This document shows positions 24,054-32,438 of a stretch of DNA of 64,000 nucleotides, piece after piece. Origin of the DNA: Larkinella punicea (GTDB taxonomy: Bacteria; Bacteroidota; Bacteroidia; Cytophagales; Spirosomataceae); contig NZ_QOWE01000003.1 of the NCBI RefSeq assembly GCF_003334855.1, positions 339,015 through 403,014 of the forward strand, in the 5' to 3' direction. The position numbers and the translations under genes were made by a program. Position 1 is the first letter of the stretch. Each line of letters opens with the position of its first letter. The notes under the pieces are model-generated. The model saw only the letters and a list, made by a program, of their open reading frames with translations. It was not told where the DNA came from and made no database searches.

Positions 24054-25160
24054 GTGAATCAACCTGAATTATTTTACCAATCGGCTTTGACATCCGTACC
24101 CGGTGTGGGCGACGTATTGATTCGTCAACTGATGAGTTATTGCGGCTCGGCTTCCGAGGTTTTTCGGTCTCCCCTGTCGAAATTGAGGAAAACACCCGGC
24201 GTGGGGGAGGTGATTGCCCGCGCCATTTTGCACCCGGACGTGTTGCGGGAAGCGGAACAGACGCAGCAGCGGTGCGAAAAGCTGGGGATTCAGCAGTTAT
24301 TCTATACCGACAAGGCGTATCCGGCCCGCCTGAAAGCCCTCTACGACTCTCCGGCGATGCTGTATTTTCAGGGCAGCGCCAACCTGAATGCTCCCCGCAC
24401 GATTGGCATTGTCGGAACGCGGCAGGCCACCGACTATGGACGGCGAATCACGGAGGAACTGATTCAGGCGGTGCAGCCCTACCAGCCGCTGGTGATCAGT
24501 GGGCTGGCCTACGGCATCGACATTGCCGCCCACCGGGCCAGTTTGGTCAATGGCCTGCCGACGGTGGGTGTCATGGCCAGCGGTATTGATATCGTCTATC
24601 CGTATGTTCACAAGAAAACCGCGCAGGAGATGGTGCTGCTGGGCGGTTTGCTGACCGAAAACCGCCCCGGCGTCAAGCCCGACGCCCGCTTGTTTCCGGC
24701 CCGAAACCGCATCATCGCGGGTTTGAGTGATGCCATTATTATCGTGGAAGCGGCCACCAAAGGGGGGGCTTTGATCACGGCGGAATATGCCAACAACTAC
24801 CACCGGGAGGTTTTTGCGGTACCCGGCCACCTGAATCAGACATTTTCGCAGGGCTGCAACAAGCTGATTCGGGAAAACAAAGCGCAGATTTATACCAAAC
24901 CGGAGGATGTGATTGAAGCCCTGAACTGGGATCAGCCGGTGAGCAAAACCGCTCCGATCGACAAAACCGCCCTGGCCCTGGAATTTACGGAAGAAGAAAG
25001 TCAGATTCTGGCGCTCTTTCGTCAAAAGCCCGACTGGCACATCGACGAGCTTAGTTGGCGAACGCAGATTCACATTGGCAAACTGGCGTCACTGCTGCTG
25101 AACCTGGAGTTTAGAGGAATGGTCAGGACGCTGCCCGGGAAGAAATACCAGTTGAATTAA
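24054..25160 (+). CDS. dprA: DNA-processing protein DprA
   Basis: Loads RecA on incoming single-stranded DNA during natural transformation. Helix-hairpin-helix-type N-terminal region (LTSVPGVGDVLIRQLMSY), Rossmann domain (TIGIVGTRQATDYG, VISGLAYGIDIAAH, FPARNRIIAGLSD, GALITAEYA, VFAVPGHLNQTFSQGCN) and a C-terminal winged helix (HIDELSWRTQIHIGKLASLL). The frame is open from a TTG at 24027; GTG 24054 (MNQPELFYQSAL) is preferred because it gives the normal N-terminus. Single gene, divergent from the PhoX-like gene. Confidence 0.92.
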   Translation: MNQPELFYQSALTSVPGVGDVLIRQLMSYCGSASEVFRSPLSKLRKTPGVGEVIARAILHPDVLREAEQTQQRCEKLGIQQLFYTDKAYPARLKALYDSPAMLYFQGSANLNAPRTIGIVGTRQATDYGRRITEELIQAVQPYQPLVISGLAYGIDIAAHRASLVNGLPTVGVMASGIDIVYPYVHKKTAQEMVLLGGLLTENRPGVKPDARLFPARNRIIAGLSDAIIIVEAATKGGALITAEYANNYHREVFAVPGHLNQTFSQGCNKLIRENKAQIYTKPEDVIEALNWDQPVSKTAPIDKTALALEFTEEESQILALFRQKPDWHIDELSWRTQIHIGKLASLLLNLEFRGMVRTLPGKKYQLN

Positions 25161-25208
25161 TGGCTGGTTTGCAGTAAAAATTGTGAATTTCAAATGTAAA
25201 ATCAGTAG

Positions 25209-25569
25209 TGTACGAAGGATGCATTTTTTTCCACCCTCTTTGGCTGTTGGCGTAGAACGATCTTTAGAATGGTTTTTTCTGATACTGTAACGCGAATGCG
25301 GGGTGGTTGGCCGCGTAGCGGACGGATGTTTGTAACGAAAAGACTACCCGGTTCCTCCCGCGTGCCTTTGGGTACGCAACAGGCAGGTGCAGGTGATTGC
25401 GTACCCAAAGGCACGCGGGCTTTCTTGATGGCACACTGTGGCTACAAACATCCGTCCGCTACGCGGCCACCCACCCCTCATTTGCGTTTGCATCGACAAG
25501 CGTTTGCAAAATCGTGACCAAAAAAGGGAAGGAAAAACGGTTTACCAATCATTTTAAATCCTTCGTACA
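25209..25569. repeat. Modular palindromic element related to 6550-6845
   Basis: Three concentric inverted repeats. Outermost TGTACGAAGGAT (25209-25220) with 25558-25569. Middle 27-bp perfect arms 25308-25334 and 25443-25469 (TGGCCGCGTAGCGGACGGAT...), extended outward with mismatches. Inner 23-bp perfect arms 25357-25379 and 25397-25419 (...CGTGCCTTTGGGTACGCAA). Between the middle and inner arms the two sides are not complementary. It occupies most of the 506-base gap between dprA and the DUF4394 gene; no gene is supported. Confidence 0.9.
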
Positions 25570-25580
25570 GTTCTGATGTT

Positions 25581-25648
25581 AAATGATGAATGCTAAATGT
25601 AAAAGGGGGTTTCCAATCCGAAACTTTTACATTTAGCATTCATCATTT
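25581..25648. repeat. Perfect palindrome, ATGATGAATG word family
   Basis: 25-bp arms without mismatch, 25581-25605 (AAATGATGAATGCTAAATGT...) and 25624-25648, loop 18 bases. It ends 18 bases before the stop of the minus-strand DUF4394 gene. Likely the terminator of that gene; shares its words with 14964-15060 and 29568-29650. Confidence 0.9.
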
Positions 25649-25666
25649 GATATTTTTCATTCCCAG

Positions 25667-27250
25667 TTAAAACCCTAAGCCAATGGCAAAACCGCGTACC
25701 GTGGTCGGGAATGTTCCCAGGTTGGTGAGCGCGCCGTTGTTCAGGTTAATGGTGTACAGATTCGTGGAACTGCCCGCCGTCAACAGCGCATAGGCTTTGT
25801 TGCTGCGGCCACCAATGTCGAATCCGTTGGTGGCCGTGATGTCGATGCCCAGCGGGCTTCCACCCACCAGTGTGCCGTCATTCGGCGGAATCTGGCGGTA
25901 CAGGCGGTTAGAAAAGTCGTCGAGGTCATACAAAACCGTTGTCGTTGCGCCCTGAACGTTGTTCGAATAGGCAGCCGCCCGCACCGAAGGGCGATCAACC
26001 GCCGTGGGACCATAATTGAGCGGTTTGTCGACACTAACGTTCCCATTTGTCGGATCAATCCGCAGGTTCTGACCCGAGTTGCTGATCACCCGAATCCGGT
26101 CGACGGTTGGGTTGAAATCGAAACCGTAGTCACTGCCCGTCAACATCGGCGTGAACGCGCCGGAACCCACCACGGTAAGCTGGGCGTTATTGGTGCCGGC
26201 CGGATACGAAATGGTGTAAATGCGGCTGGAATTTCCCAGCGCGTAGAGTTGCCCCGTTGCCGGACGCATGTCGATACCGCGAATCGTTTCGCCCGGTTGT
26301 AGTCCGGTAATGTTACGCTGAACGGGTCGGATGTCGAAGGGATCGAAAATCAGCAGGTCGTTGCCACTCACGGCGTAAGCGACGGCATCCGTCGGAATGG
26401 CCAGCCCGATGTAGGTTCTGGAACCCAGATCGCCCAGCTTCTGGATGGCACCCGTGGTAAGGTTTACGTTGCCCAACTCGGCTTTACCGCCCACCCAGTA
26501 GGCCAGCAGGGCATGGCTGTTGTCGGACGAAATGTCAAAACCGGCACTGCCCGTGATGTCTTTTCCTAGGGGGCCGACGTTGACGAGCGTTCCGTTGTTG
26601 GGCGGAATCTGGGAATAGAGACGATCCGAAACCGGATCGATGTCATACAAAACGGTGCTGCTCGAAACGCCCTTGCTGTTGGTGTACGCCACCGCCGAAA
26701 TCGCCGGACTCATTCCACCGTTGATGTTTCCGTCCTGCCCACCGGTCTGGAGCAAGCCCGTATTGGGATTGAGCCGAAGGTTTTGGCCGGTACTGGTCAC
26801 CAGCCGGATGAGGTCGACGGTCGGGTTGAAGTCAAAAGCGACCGAAGCCCCGTCGGCGATGGCGGGGGAGAAAGGGTCCACACTTACCGAACGTGCTACC
26901 CCCGTTTCCTGATTGATGACGTAAACGCGGCTGGTACTACCCAGCCCATAGAGCTGCCCTGTTGCCGGGCGGAAGTCGATGGCCAGGATTTTTTCGTTTT
27001 CTTTCAAACCCGTAATCTCGGTGTCCGACAGGTTCGCCATCGGGTTCATAACGGTCTTCTTGTTCAACCGGTTGTTGTCCGTCAAAGCAAAAAACGAAAG
27101 TTCTGTCGCGCTTTCACGGGCACTGCTGTGTTTGGTAGCATCGGGGCTCAGGGCGCTTTCGGGTGACGTACATGCGTTCACACCCACCATCAGGCCCAGT
27201 ACCCACGCGCCTGCCGGTAGGCGAAATCCTCCTTTTTTAGTCGTACTCAT
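25667..27250 (-). CDS. Lipoprotein with two DUF4394 domains
   Basis: 527 residues. Signal peptide with lipobox-like VNAC (residues about 23-26). The mature protein is an internal duplication: about residues 50-290 and 295-527 repeat the same order of motifs (ATGQLYGLGSTSRVY / ATGQLYALGNSSRIY; FDFNPTVDLIRLVTSTGQNL / FDFNPTVDRIRVISNSGQNL; RLYSQIPPNNGTLVNVGPLG / RLYRQIPPNDGTLVGGSPLG). DUF4394 is a beta-rich, probably propeller-like domain of unknown role; a duplicated copy suggests a full ring. Exposed on the cell envelope; function unknown. Confidence 0.85.
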   Translation of the reverse strand: MSTTKKGGFRLPAGAWVLGLMVGVNACTSPESALSPDATKHSSARESATELSFFALTDNNRLNKKTVMNPMANLSDTEITGLKENEKILAIDFRPATGQLYGLGSTSRVYVINQETGVARSVSVDPFSPAIADGASVAFDFNPTVDLIRLVTSTGQNLRLNPNTGLLQTGGQDGNINGGMSPAISAVAYTNSKGVSSSTVLYDIDPVSDRLYSQIPPNNGTLVNVGPLGKDITGSAGFDISSDNSHALLAYWVGGKAELGNVNLTTGAIQKLGDLGSRTYIGLAIPTDAVAYAVSGNDLLIFDPFDIRPVQRNITGLQPGETIRGIDMRPATGQLYALGNSSRIYTISYPAGTNNAQLTVVGSGAFTPMLTGSDYGFDFNPTVDRIRVISNSGQNLRIDPTNGNVSVDKPLNYGPTAVDRPSVRAAAYSNNVQGATTTVLYDLDDFSNRLYRQIPPNDGTLVGGSPLGIDITATNGFDIGGRSNKAYALLTAGSSTNLYTINLNNGALTNLGTFPTTVRGFAIGLGF

Positions 27251-27329
27251 GTTTCAAATCGTTTTAAAAAGGTTGAATGGAATGATAGGATATTGACAGT
27301 CATACGAATGAAGACGGTCATTTAGATTT

Positions 27330-27356
27330 CCATATCGTAACATTCTTACGATATGG
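27330..27356. repeat. Short perfect inverted repeat upstream of the DUF4394 gene
   Basis: CCATATCGTAA (27330-27340), 5-base loop, TTACGATATGG (27346-27356). It lies 80 bases before the DUF4394 start and 93 bases after the Wzi stop. It could be an operator or a weak terminator; the lack of a T-run argues for the first. Confidence 0.6.
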
Positions 27357-27448
27357 CCCCGGCAGGAGAAGGTAAATTGATAATAATGAGAAGATTATGT
27401 AGGCAGCGGTGGAGAAAAATAATACTACGGTAAAGTTGAAACCGGCGA

Positions 27449-28912
27449 TTACCAGCTTTTTTTAACAGACATATACATGCCCGTTTGAGTCGGATATAAC
27501 GCGCCCTGATCCAGGGCAAAAGAGGCTGAGAGAAAGGTGTTGGAAAGCCGGGGTAGGGGAACCTGAGCCGCCAGAAGGGCTGAAAACTGCTCGAAACGGG
27601 GAGAATACGGCAGATTGTAGGTGCCGTAGTTGCGGCTGAACGACGCCCGCGCATTGAGTTGAATCCGGTATAGAATTCCTTCGAGACCAAGATACCAGAC
27701 ATTGACCCGGTTATTGGGGAAGAAGCCGCCCCCGGTATATTGCTGTACGCGGACGGTGTAGTCGGCCCGGGGGGCGATGAAGGGCGTGCCGATGGTTCGG
27801 CCAAAATACGACCAGCCTTCCCGGTACTGACCGTGGTTAAAATAATTGTCTGCCCCCTGATACTGAGCCGTCTGGTCGAAAACCGCACCACTCTGATTGG
27901 TCATCGGGAGCCACTCCACCACGGCGGCATTCCACCGGAACCGGGGGTTTGGGGTGGCGGTTTTATTCCGAAAACGGAGGCCCCACAACCCGTCGGGAAA
28001 GTTGAGGTAAACGATTCCGCTGACGTCTTCGTAAAAATGCTGGTAGTAGAACAAGGTGCTTAACCGGGAGGTCGTCCATTCCAGGGCGTAGTCGATGGAA
28101 CCCAGGTGATTGCCGACCCGGTTTTCGCCGTCGAAGGCGGTTTGCTGGCTATTAGTGAGTTCTTTGGGATAAAGCCCGAAAATGAGCCCTGTATAATCCC
28201 GGAATGAGGAAGGCAACTTGCCATTCACTGCGAATGAAGTGCCTTTCAGGTAATCGGCATGGCCGCCCCACTGCACCTGGTGATTCATTCCCACGTAAAA
28301 CTTCACTTTCCAGTGCGGTTTTCCGAAGCGGCCGTAGAGGTATTTCTGGTGGAGATACGCGCCTTTGATGTAGGGTGCATTAAACCAGCCGTGGGCATAC
28401 CCCAGCCGGAAAGCCACCAGTTTTTTCAGAAAACCGATCGGCACGAAGTCGGGCGTGTGGAACTGCACTTTCGGAATGGGCAGCGCATTGGCCGACCAGG
28501 CCACAAAACCGGACGTCAGCGTGGTGTCGCCGATGCCATATTGCTCACGCCGACGGCCTGCCCAGAGTTCAAATTTCCCCAGCCGAACTTTGGCGTATAA
28601 TTCCGGGAGAATAAACTGACTGCTTTTGCCCACATTGACAGCCGCATAGCCACCGACGCCCCAGTCAAACCGGTGGTGGTTCGTGTAAACCGTATCGGTG
28701 CGGTAGTCGCGGCTCACGTGTCCCCGCAAGGTCGCAAACGGGCCTTGCAGCGGTACGATACCGTATTGATTGGTACGGAGCCAGAACGGCGTCTGGCGGG
28801 TCGCTGCGCCCATACCCCCGAGTTCGAGGTCGGCCTGAACAGGGAGTGATTCCTGCGCCAGGGCCGACGTTGCCAGCAGCCAGCCCAATGCCAAACAAAA
28901 GAGCCGTCTCAT
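27449..28912 (-). CDS. Wzi-family capsule assembly outer-membrane protein (second of two)
   Basis: 487 residues with signal peptide (MRRLFCLALGWLLATSALAQ). Same design as the gene at 18268: TRQTPFWLRTNQYGIVPL at the start, GKFELWAGRRREQYGIGD, KVKFYVGMNHQVQWGGHADY, ENRVGNHLGSIDYALEW and WSYFGRTIGTPFIAP, most of which have a near-identical partner there. A beta-barrel outer-membrane protein in the Wzi family. It lies 11 bases after the pyrE stop on the same strand, so it may share the pyrE transcript. Polysaccharide partner unknown. Confidence 0.85.
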   Translation of the reverse strand: MRRLFCLALGWLLATSALAQESLPVQADLELGGMGAATRQTPFWLRTNQYGIVPLQGPFATLRGHVSRDYRTDTVYTNHHRFDWGVGGYAAVNVGKSSQFILPELYAKVRLGKFELWAGRRREQYGIGDTTLTSGFVAWSANALPIPKVQFHTPDFVPIGFLKKLVAFRLGYAHGWFNAPYIKGAYLHQKYLYGRFGKPHWKVKFYVGMNHQVQWGGHADYLKGTSFAVNGKLPSSFRDYTGLIFGLYPKELTNSQQTAFDGENRVGNHLGSIDYALEWTTSRLSTLFYYQHFYEDVSGIVYLNFPDGLWGLRFRNKTATPNPRFRWNAAVVEWLPMTNQSGAVFDQTAQYQGADNYFNHGQYREGWSYFGRTIGTPFIAPRADYTVRVQQYTGGGFFPNNRVNVWYLGLEGILYRIQLNARASFSRNYGTYNLPYSPRFEQFSALLAAQVPLPRLSNTFLSASFALDQGALYPTQTGMYMSVKKSW

Positions 28913-28923
28913 CGGCTATGGGG

Positions 28924-29550
28924 CTAGCGGTTCCATTCCGCCGGATTTTGCCGCCAGGCCGCGAGGGAGTCCATGGCGTCGGCCGAAATGTAGTGCAGAT
29001 CCCGGGCTTCGCCAACGAGTGTTTCGTAGTCGCTCAGGCAGACCAGTTTGACGCCCTTGTCCGCAAAATTTTGACTGGCTACCGGAAAACCGTAGGTAAA
29101 AATGGCCGCCATGCCCAGCACCTCGGCGCCGGATTGCCGCAATACATCCACCACTTTGAGCGAACTGCCGCCGGTCGAAATCAGGTCTTCAATCACGACC
29201 ACGCGCTGGCCGTCTTCCAGCCGCCCTTCAATCTGGTTGCCCATGCCGTGTTTTTTGGGTTCCGGCCGAACGTACAGAAAGGGCAGGTTCAGCGCGTCGG
29301 CTACCAGCGCTCCCTGAGCAATGCCGGCCGTGGCAACGCCCGCAATGGCCTGAACATCAGGGAATTCTTTCAGAATCGTTTCGGCTAACGCGGTACGGAT
29401 ATACGTCCGGGCTTCCGGGTACGAAAGCGTGATGCGGTTGTCGCAATAAATCGGTGATTTCCAGCCTGAACTCCACGTGAAAGGCTCTTCCGGCCGGAGT
29501 CGAACCGCTTTCACTTCCAGTAGTAATCGGGCAACTTTTGCTGCAATCAT
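28924..29550 (-). CDS. pyrE: Orotate phosphoribosyltransferase
   Basis: 208 residues. Converts orotate and PRPP to orotidine 5'-phosphate in pyrimidine synthesis. The substrate-contacting segments are visible: FTWSSGWKSPIYCDNR, IAGVATAGIAQGALVAD, FLYVRPEPKKHGMGNQIEG and the PRPP-binding loop VVVIEDLISTGGSSLKVVDVL. In many Bacteroidota pyrE sits near coaD and a NUDIX gene, as here with CNNM/CorC between. The start is 17 bases after a perfect 31-bp-arm palindrome. Confidence 0.95.
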   Translation of the reverse strand: MIAAKVARLLLEVKAVRLRPEEPFTWSSGWKSPIYCDNRITLSYPEARTYIRTALAETILKEFPDVQAIAGVATAGIAQGALVADALNLPFLYVRPEPKKHGMGNQIEGRLEDGQRVVVIEDLISTGGSSLKVVDVLRQSGAEVLGMAAIFTYGFPVASQNFADKGVKLVCLSDYETLVGEARDLHYISADAMDSLAAWRQNPAEWNR

Positions 29551-29567
29551 TGGAAAAGGGAATGTAA

Positions 29568-29650
29568 AATGTAAAATGATAAATGTAGAATGTAAAAGTT
29601 GCTAAGCGCTCTCGAAACACTTTTACATTCTACATTTATCATTTTACATT
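29568..29650. repeat. Perfect palindrome, ATGATGAATG word family
   Basis: 31-bp arms without mismatch, 29568-29598 (AATGTAAAATGATAAATGTA...) and 29620-29650, loop 21 bases. It lies between the stop of the CNNM/CorC gene (29664) and the start of pyrE (29550), both minus strand. Probably terminates the first and leaves little room for a pyrE promoter unless transcription reads through. Confidence 0.9.
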
Positions 29651-29663
29651 TATAATTTTTAAA

Positions 29664-30947
29664 CTACTCTTCAATTCGTTTCGTCACCAGAATCTTATCG
29701 ATCCGGCTTTTGTCCATGTCGATGATTTCAAACTGGTAATCCTGCCAGGAAAAAGTTTCGCCGGTTTTCGGGATGTCCTTGATAATCTGTAACGCAAAAC
29801 CGCCCAGCGTATCGAAACCGGTCATTTCGCGCCGGTTCTGGATATTGATGTCAAAATAATCCAGAAAATCGTCGAATGGAATCTGGGCGTCGACGAGGTA
29901 ACTGCCGTCGCCCCGTTCCACAATCTCAAATTCAAATTCGTTGGTGTCCGAAATGTCGCCCACGAGCGCGTCCACGATGTCGTTGAGCGTCACCATGCCC
30001 AGAACGCCACCGTATTCATCGACGATGATGCCGACGTACTGCCGGCGTTCCCGAAACCGTTCCAGCACCTGGTAGGCCATGTTGCTTTCGGGAATGTACA
30101 GAATATCGCGTTTCAATTCTTCGAGCCGGGTGAGCTGATCATCGAGGTCTTTGCCCAAAAAATCCTTGCTGTGAATGAGCCCGATCATTTCATCGACGCC
30201 CCCCTGGCAGAGCGGGTAATGCGAATGGCGGTGTTCGATGATGTACTGGCGGTTTTCTTCAACCGTTGCTTCCAGATCCAGGAACACCATTTCCTGCCGG
30301 TTGGTCATCAGGGAAGTAATCCGGCGGTCGCCGAGTTGAAAAACGTTCTGTACAATTTCCTGCTCGATCTCCTCGATGACCCCGCCCGATGTGCCTTCCT
30401 GAATCAGACTTTTGATTTCTTCTTCCGTTACGGCACTGGCATTGGGCTTGATATTCAGGATTTTAATGATCAGATCACTGGAAAAGCCGAGGAGGCTGAT
30501 GAAGGGTGACGTTACCCGGGAGAGCATGTTCATCGGCCCGGCCATAAATTTGGCAATGCCTTCGGGGTTCGACAGACCGATTCGTTTGGGAACCAGTTCG
30601 CCCAGCACCAGCGACAGATACGTAATCAAAATAACCGTCAGCGTGACGGCAATGCTGTTGGCGTACGGTTGCAGGAGCGGAAACTGGGACACGAAGCCCG
30701 AAATCTGGTCGGTCAGGCTGTCACCACTGAAAATACCGGTCAGGATTCCGATGAGGGTAATCCCGATTTGAACGGTAGCCAAAAAACGGTTGGGCGATTC
30801 GGCGAGTTTCAGAGCCTCTTCGGCCCGGCGGTCGCCGTTTCGGGCGTCGGTTTCGAGTCGGGCTTTGCGGGAGGAAACCAGTGCGATCTCCGATAAAGAG
30901 AAAACACCGTTCAGAATGACTAAAAATAGAATGATTGCAAGTTCCAC
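29664..30947 (-). CDS. CNNM/CorC-type membrane protein with CBS pair
   Basis: 427 residues. N-terminal CNNM (DUF21) domain with four hydrophobic segments (MELAIILFLVILNGVFSLSEIALVSSR, FLATVQIGITLIGILTGIFSG, SIAVTLTVILITYLSLVLGEL), two CBS motifs around residues 200-340 (LMTNRQEMVFLDLEATVEE, HRHSHYPLCQGGVDEMIGLIHS, YGGVLGMVTLNDIVDALVGD), then a CorC/HlyC C-terminal domain (GDGSYLVDAQIPFDDFLDYF). Family members take part in Mg2+/Co2+ transport or divalent-ion homeostasis; older names call them haemolysins. Single-gene promoter visible just upstream. Confidence 0.92.
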   Translation of the reverse strand: MELAIILFLVILNGVFSLSEIALVSSRKARLETDARNGDRRAEEALKLAESPNRFLATVQIGITLIGILTGIFSGDSLTDQISGFVSQFPLLQPYANSIAVTLTVILITYLSLVLGELVPKRIGLSNPEGIAKFMAGPMNMLSRVTSPFISLLGFSSDLIIKILNIKPNASAVTEEEIKSLIQEGTSGGVIEEIEQEIVQNVFQLGDRRITSLMTNRQEMVFLDLEATVEENRQYIIEHRHSHYPLCQGGVDEMIGLIHSKDFLGKDLDDQLTRLEELKRDILYIPESNMAYQVLERFRERRQYVGIIVDEYGGVLGMVTLNDIVDALVGDISDTNEFEFEIVERGDGSYLVDAQIPFDDFLDYFDINIQNRREMTGFDTLGGFALQIIKDIPKTGETFSWQDYQFEIIDMDKSRIDKILVTKRIEE

Positions 30948-30969
30948 ACGGGGGAAAGTTGGCGTTCTG

Positions 30970-30998
30970 CAAAAATAGTGGATTTAGTTTCTCTTCAA
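30970..30998 (-). promoter_or_regulatory. Promoter for the CNNM/CorC gene
   Basis: On the minus strand a TTG at 30996-30998 is followed after 18 bases by TATTTTTG (30970-30977), fitting the Bacteroidota -33/-7 promoter. The -7 box is 23 bases before the start codon, so the leader is very short. Confidence 0.65.
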
Positions 30999-31092
30999 AG
31001 ATGAATGGTTTATCTAAATTTGTTTTGTAATTCACGCTATTCGGTACGTCGACGGTTCGACGGGCTCATTCACCCAGCAGTTCAACTACCTC

Positions 31093-31794
31093 ATGACCAT
31101 TTTTATTGACGACCGACCCATTCATTTAAAGGGTTCAAAGAAGGCAGCCAAATTGCAGGACGCTGCGCTGGATAACCACGTGGAGTACGACCGGATCATC
31201 GACGCCCGTCTCGACGGCCTGAAGCTGGGCATGTTGAAAGGGCATCTCCTGGTGCTCAATGCGACACCGGTTACCATCGAAAAACTGGTCAATCTGCTCA
31301 ACAACTACGAAATGGGCGACCTAAGCTCGGTTACACTGGTAGCCGCTGAAAAAAAGGCCGTTGAGGAGAAGTTTAAAAGTATGTTCAAGATTGTCCGGGC
31401 CGCGGGAGGGGTGGTGTTTAAAGAAGATAAAATGCTGTTGATTTTCCGTCGTGGCAAGTGGGACCTGCCCAAAGGGAAACTCGACGGGGATGAGCAGTCG
31501 CGGGTGGCAGCCCTGCGGGAGGTGGAGGAAGAAACCGGCGTCGTGGCCACCCTTGAAAACCGCATCTGTACTACCTGGCACACCTATACGCTGAACGGAA
31601 ACCGCATCCTGAAAAAGACCAAATGGTACCACATGACCTGTGTCGACGATGCCAAAATGGCGCCCCAAACCGAGGAGGACATCGATCGACTCGAATGGAT
31701 GGATGCGAAACAAACGGCCCTGGCCCTCACCAACTCCTTCAGCTCCATCCGGTACGTGATTGAGGAAGTGAACGGGAAGGTTATAAAGGAATGA
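31093..31794 (+). CDS. NUDIX hydrolase with N-terminal extension
   Basis: 233 residues. The Nudix box is complete around residues 128-150 (GKLDGDE, then REVEEETGV), in a C-terminal NUDIX fold (GGVVFKEDKMLLIFRRGKWDLPKG). The first 100 residues are an additional domain (MTIFIDDRPIHLKG...) seen with this NUDIX branch in Bacteroidota. Probably hydrolyses a nucleoside diphosphate derivative; the substrate cannot be read. Divergent from CNNM/CorC; a TAAATTTG box at 31015-31022 may be its promoter. It converges on coaD across a palindrome. Confidence 0.88.
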   Translation: MTIFIDDRPIHLKGSKKAAKLQDAALDNHVEYDRIIDARLDGLKLGMLKGHLLVLNATPVTIEKLVNLLNNYEMGDLSSVTLVAAEKKAVEEKFKSMFKIVRAAGGVVFKEDKMLLIFRRGKWDLPKGKLDGDEQSRVAALREVEEETGVVATLENRICTTWHTYTLNGNRILKKTKWYHMTCVDDAKMAPQTEEDIDRLEWMDAKQTALALTNSFSSIRYVIEEVNGKVIKE

Positions 31795-31795
31795 T

Positions 31796-31901
31796 GGACT
31801 TTCGCTTTTTGCCCCTAAATCCCCTAAAGGGGACTTTTAGCATCCGGAGGGATTCGCGTCCAAGTCCCCTTTAGGGGATTTAGGGGCAAAAGCGAAAGTC
31901 C
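31796..31901. repeat. Post-stop palindrome, CCCCTAAATCCCCT family, copy 5
   Basis: Begins 1 base after the NUDIX stop and ends 15 bases before the coaD stop (convergent). Outside the shared core the arms read GGACTTTCGC.. / ..GCGAAAGTCC, found only at this site and complementary with a single extra T on the left side. Likely bidirectional terminator. Confidence 0.95.
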
Positions 31902-31916
31902 TACCTTCATAATTCA

Positions 31917-32372
31917 TTACTTTAATTTGTACGGCAGAAACTCGTCGATGTTTTTGGAATACCGGTGTAGTTCGCGGATGATGCTTGAACTGATGGGGGC
32001 GAGTGACGGGGACGTGATCAGAAAGACGGTTTCGACGTCTTCGTACACGTACCGGTTGACCTGCGAAATGCTGTTTTCGTATTCAAAATCCGTCGTGTTG
32101 CGCAAGCCCCGCAGCAAAAACCGGGCGCCCAGGTCGCGGGCGACGTTGGCGGTCAGGTCGTCATACGATACGACTTTCACCGCCGGATAGGCTGCAAAGG
32201 TTTGCTCGATCAGGCCGGCCATCACGTCCAGTGGAAAATACCGCTGTTTGCTGGCGTTTCGGCCGATGCCGATGAAAATTTCATCAAAGAGTTTGAGGCC
32301 CCGTAACACAATGTCTTCATGTCCCTTCGTAAAGGGGTCGAAGGAGCCGGGAAAGAGCGCGATTCGTTTCAT
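31917..32372 (-). CDS. coaD: Phosphopantetheine adenylyltransferase
   Basis: 151 residues. Adenylyl transfer from ATP to 4'-phosphopantetheine in coenzyme A synthesis. Nucleotidyltransferase motif GSFDPFTKGHEDIV (residues 9-22, T/HxGH type) and the C-terminal SSSIIRELHRY segment are visible, with LRGLRNTTDFEYE in the middle. Full length for the family. Follows DUF3822 on the same strand by 66 bases, an association common in Bacteroidota (often with rsmD between them, which is absent here). Confidence 0.96.
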   Translation of the reverse strand: MKRIALFPGSFDPFTKGHEDIVLRGLKLFDEIFIGIGRNASKQRYFPLDVMAGLIEQTFAAYPAVKVVSYDDLTANVARDLGARFLLRGLRNTTDFEYENSISQVNRYVYEDVETVFLITSPSLAPISSSIIRELHRYSKNIDEFLPYKLK

Positions 32373-32438
32373 AAAGGTTGGAGAAACCGGGTGGTGGCTG
32401 GCTGAATGGTTGATGGAAGGTCAGTCGGTTGCCCGTTC

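Noticed and set aside
27346..27891. 181-codon minus-strand frame over the second Wzi gene
   Set aside because: Frame-shifted reading of the Wzi C-terminal region; its translation is Pro/Ser/Arg-rich without a domain.
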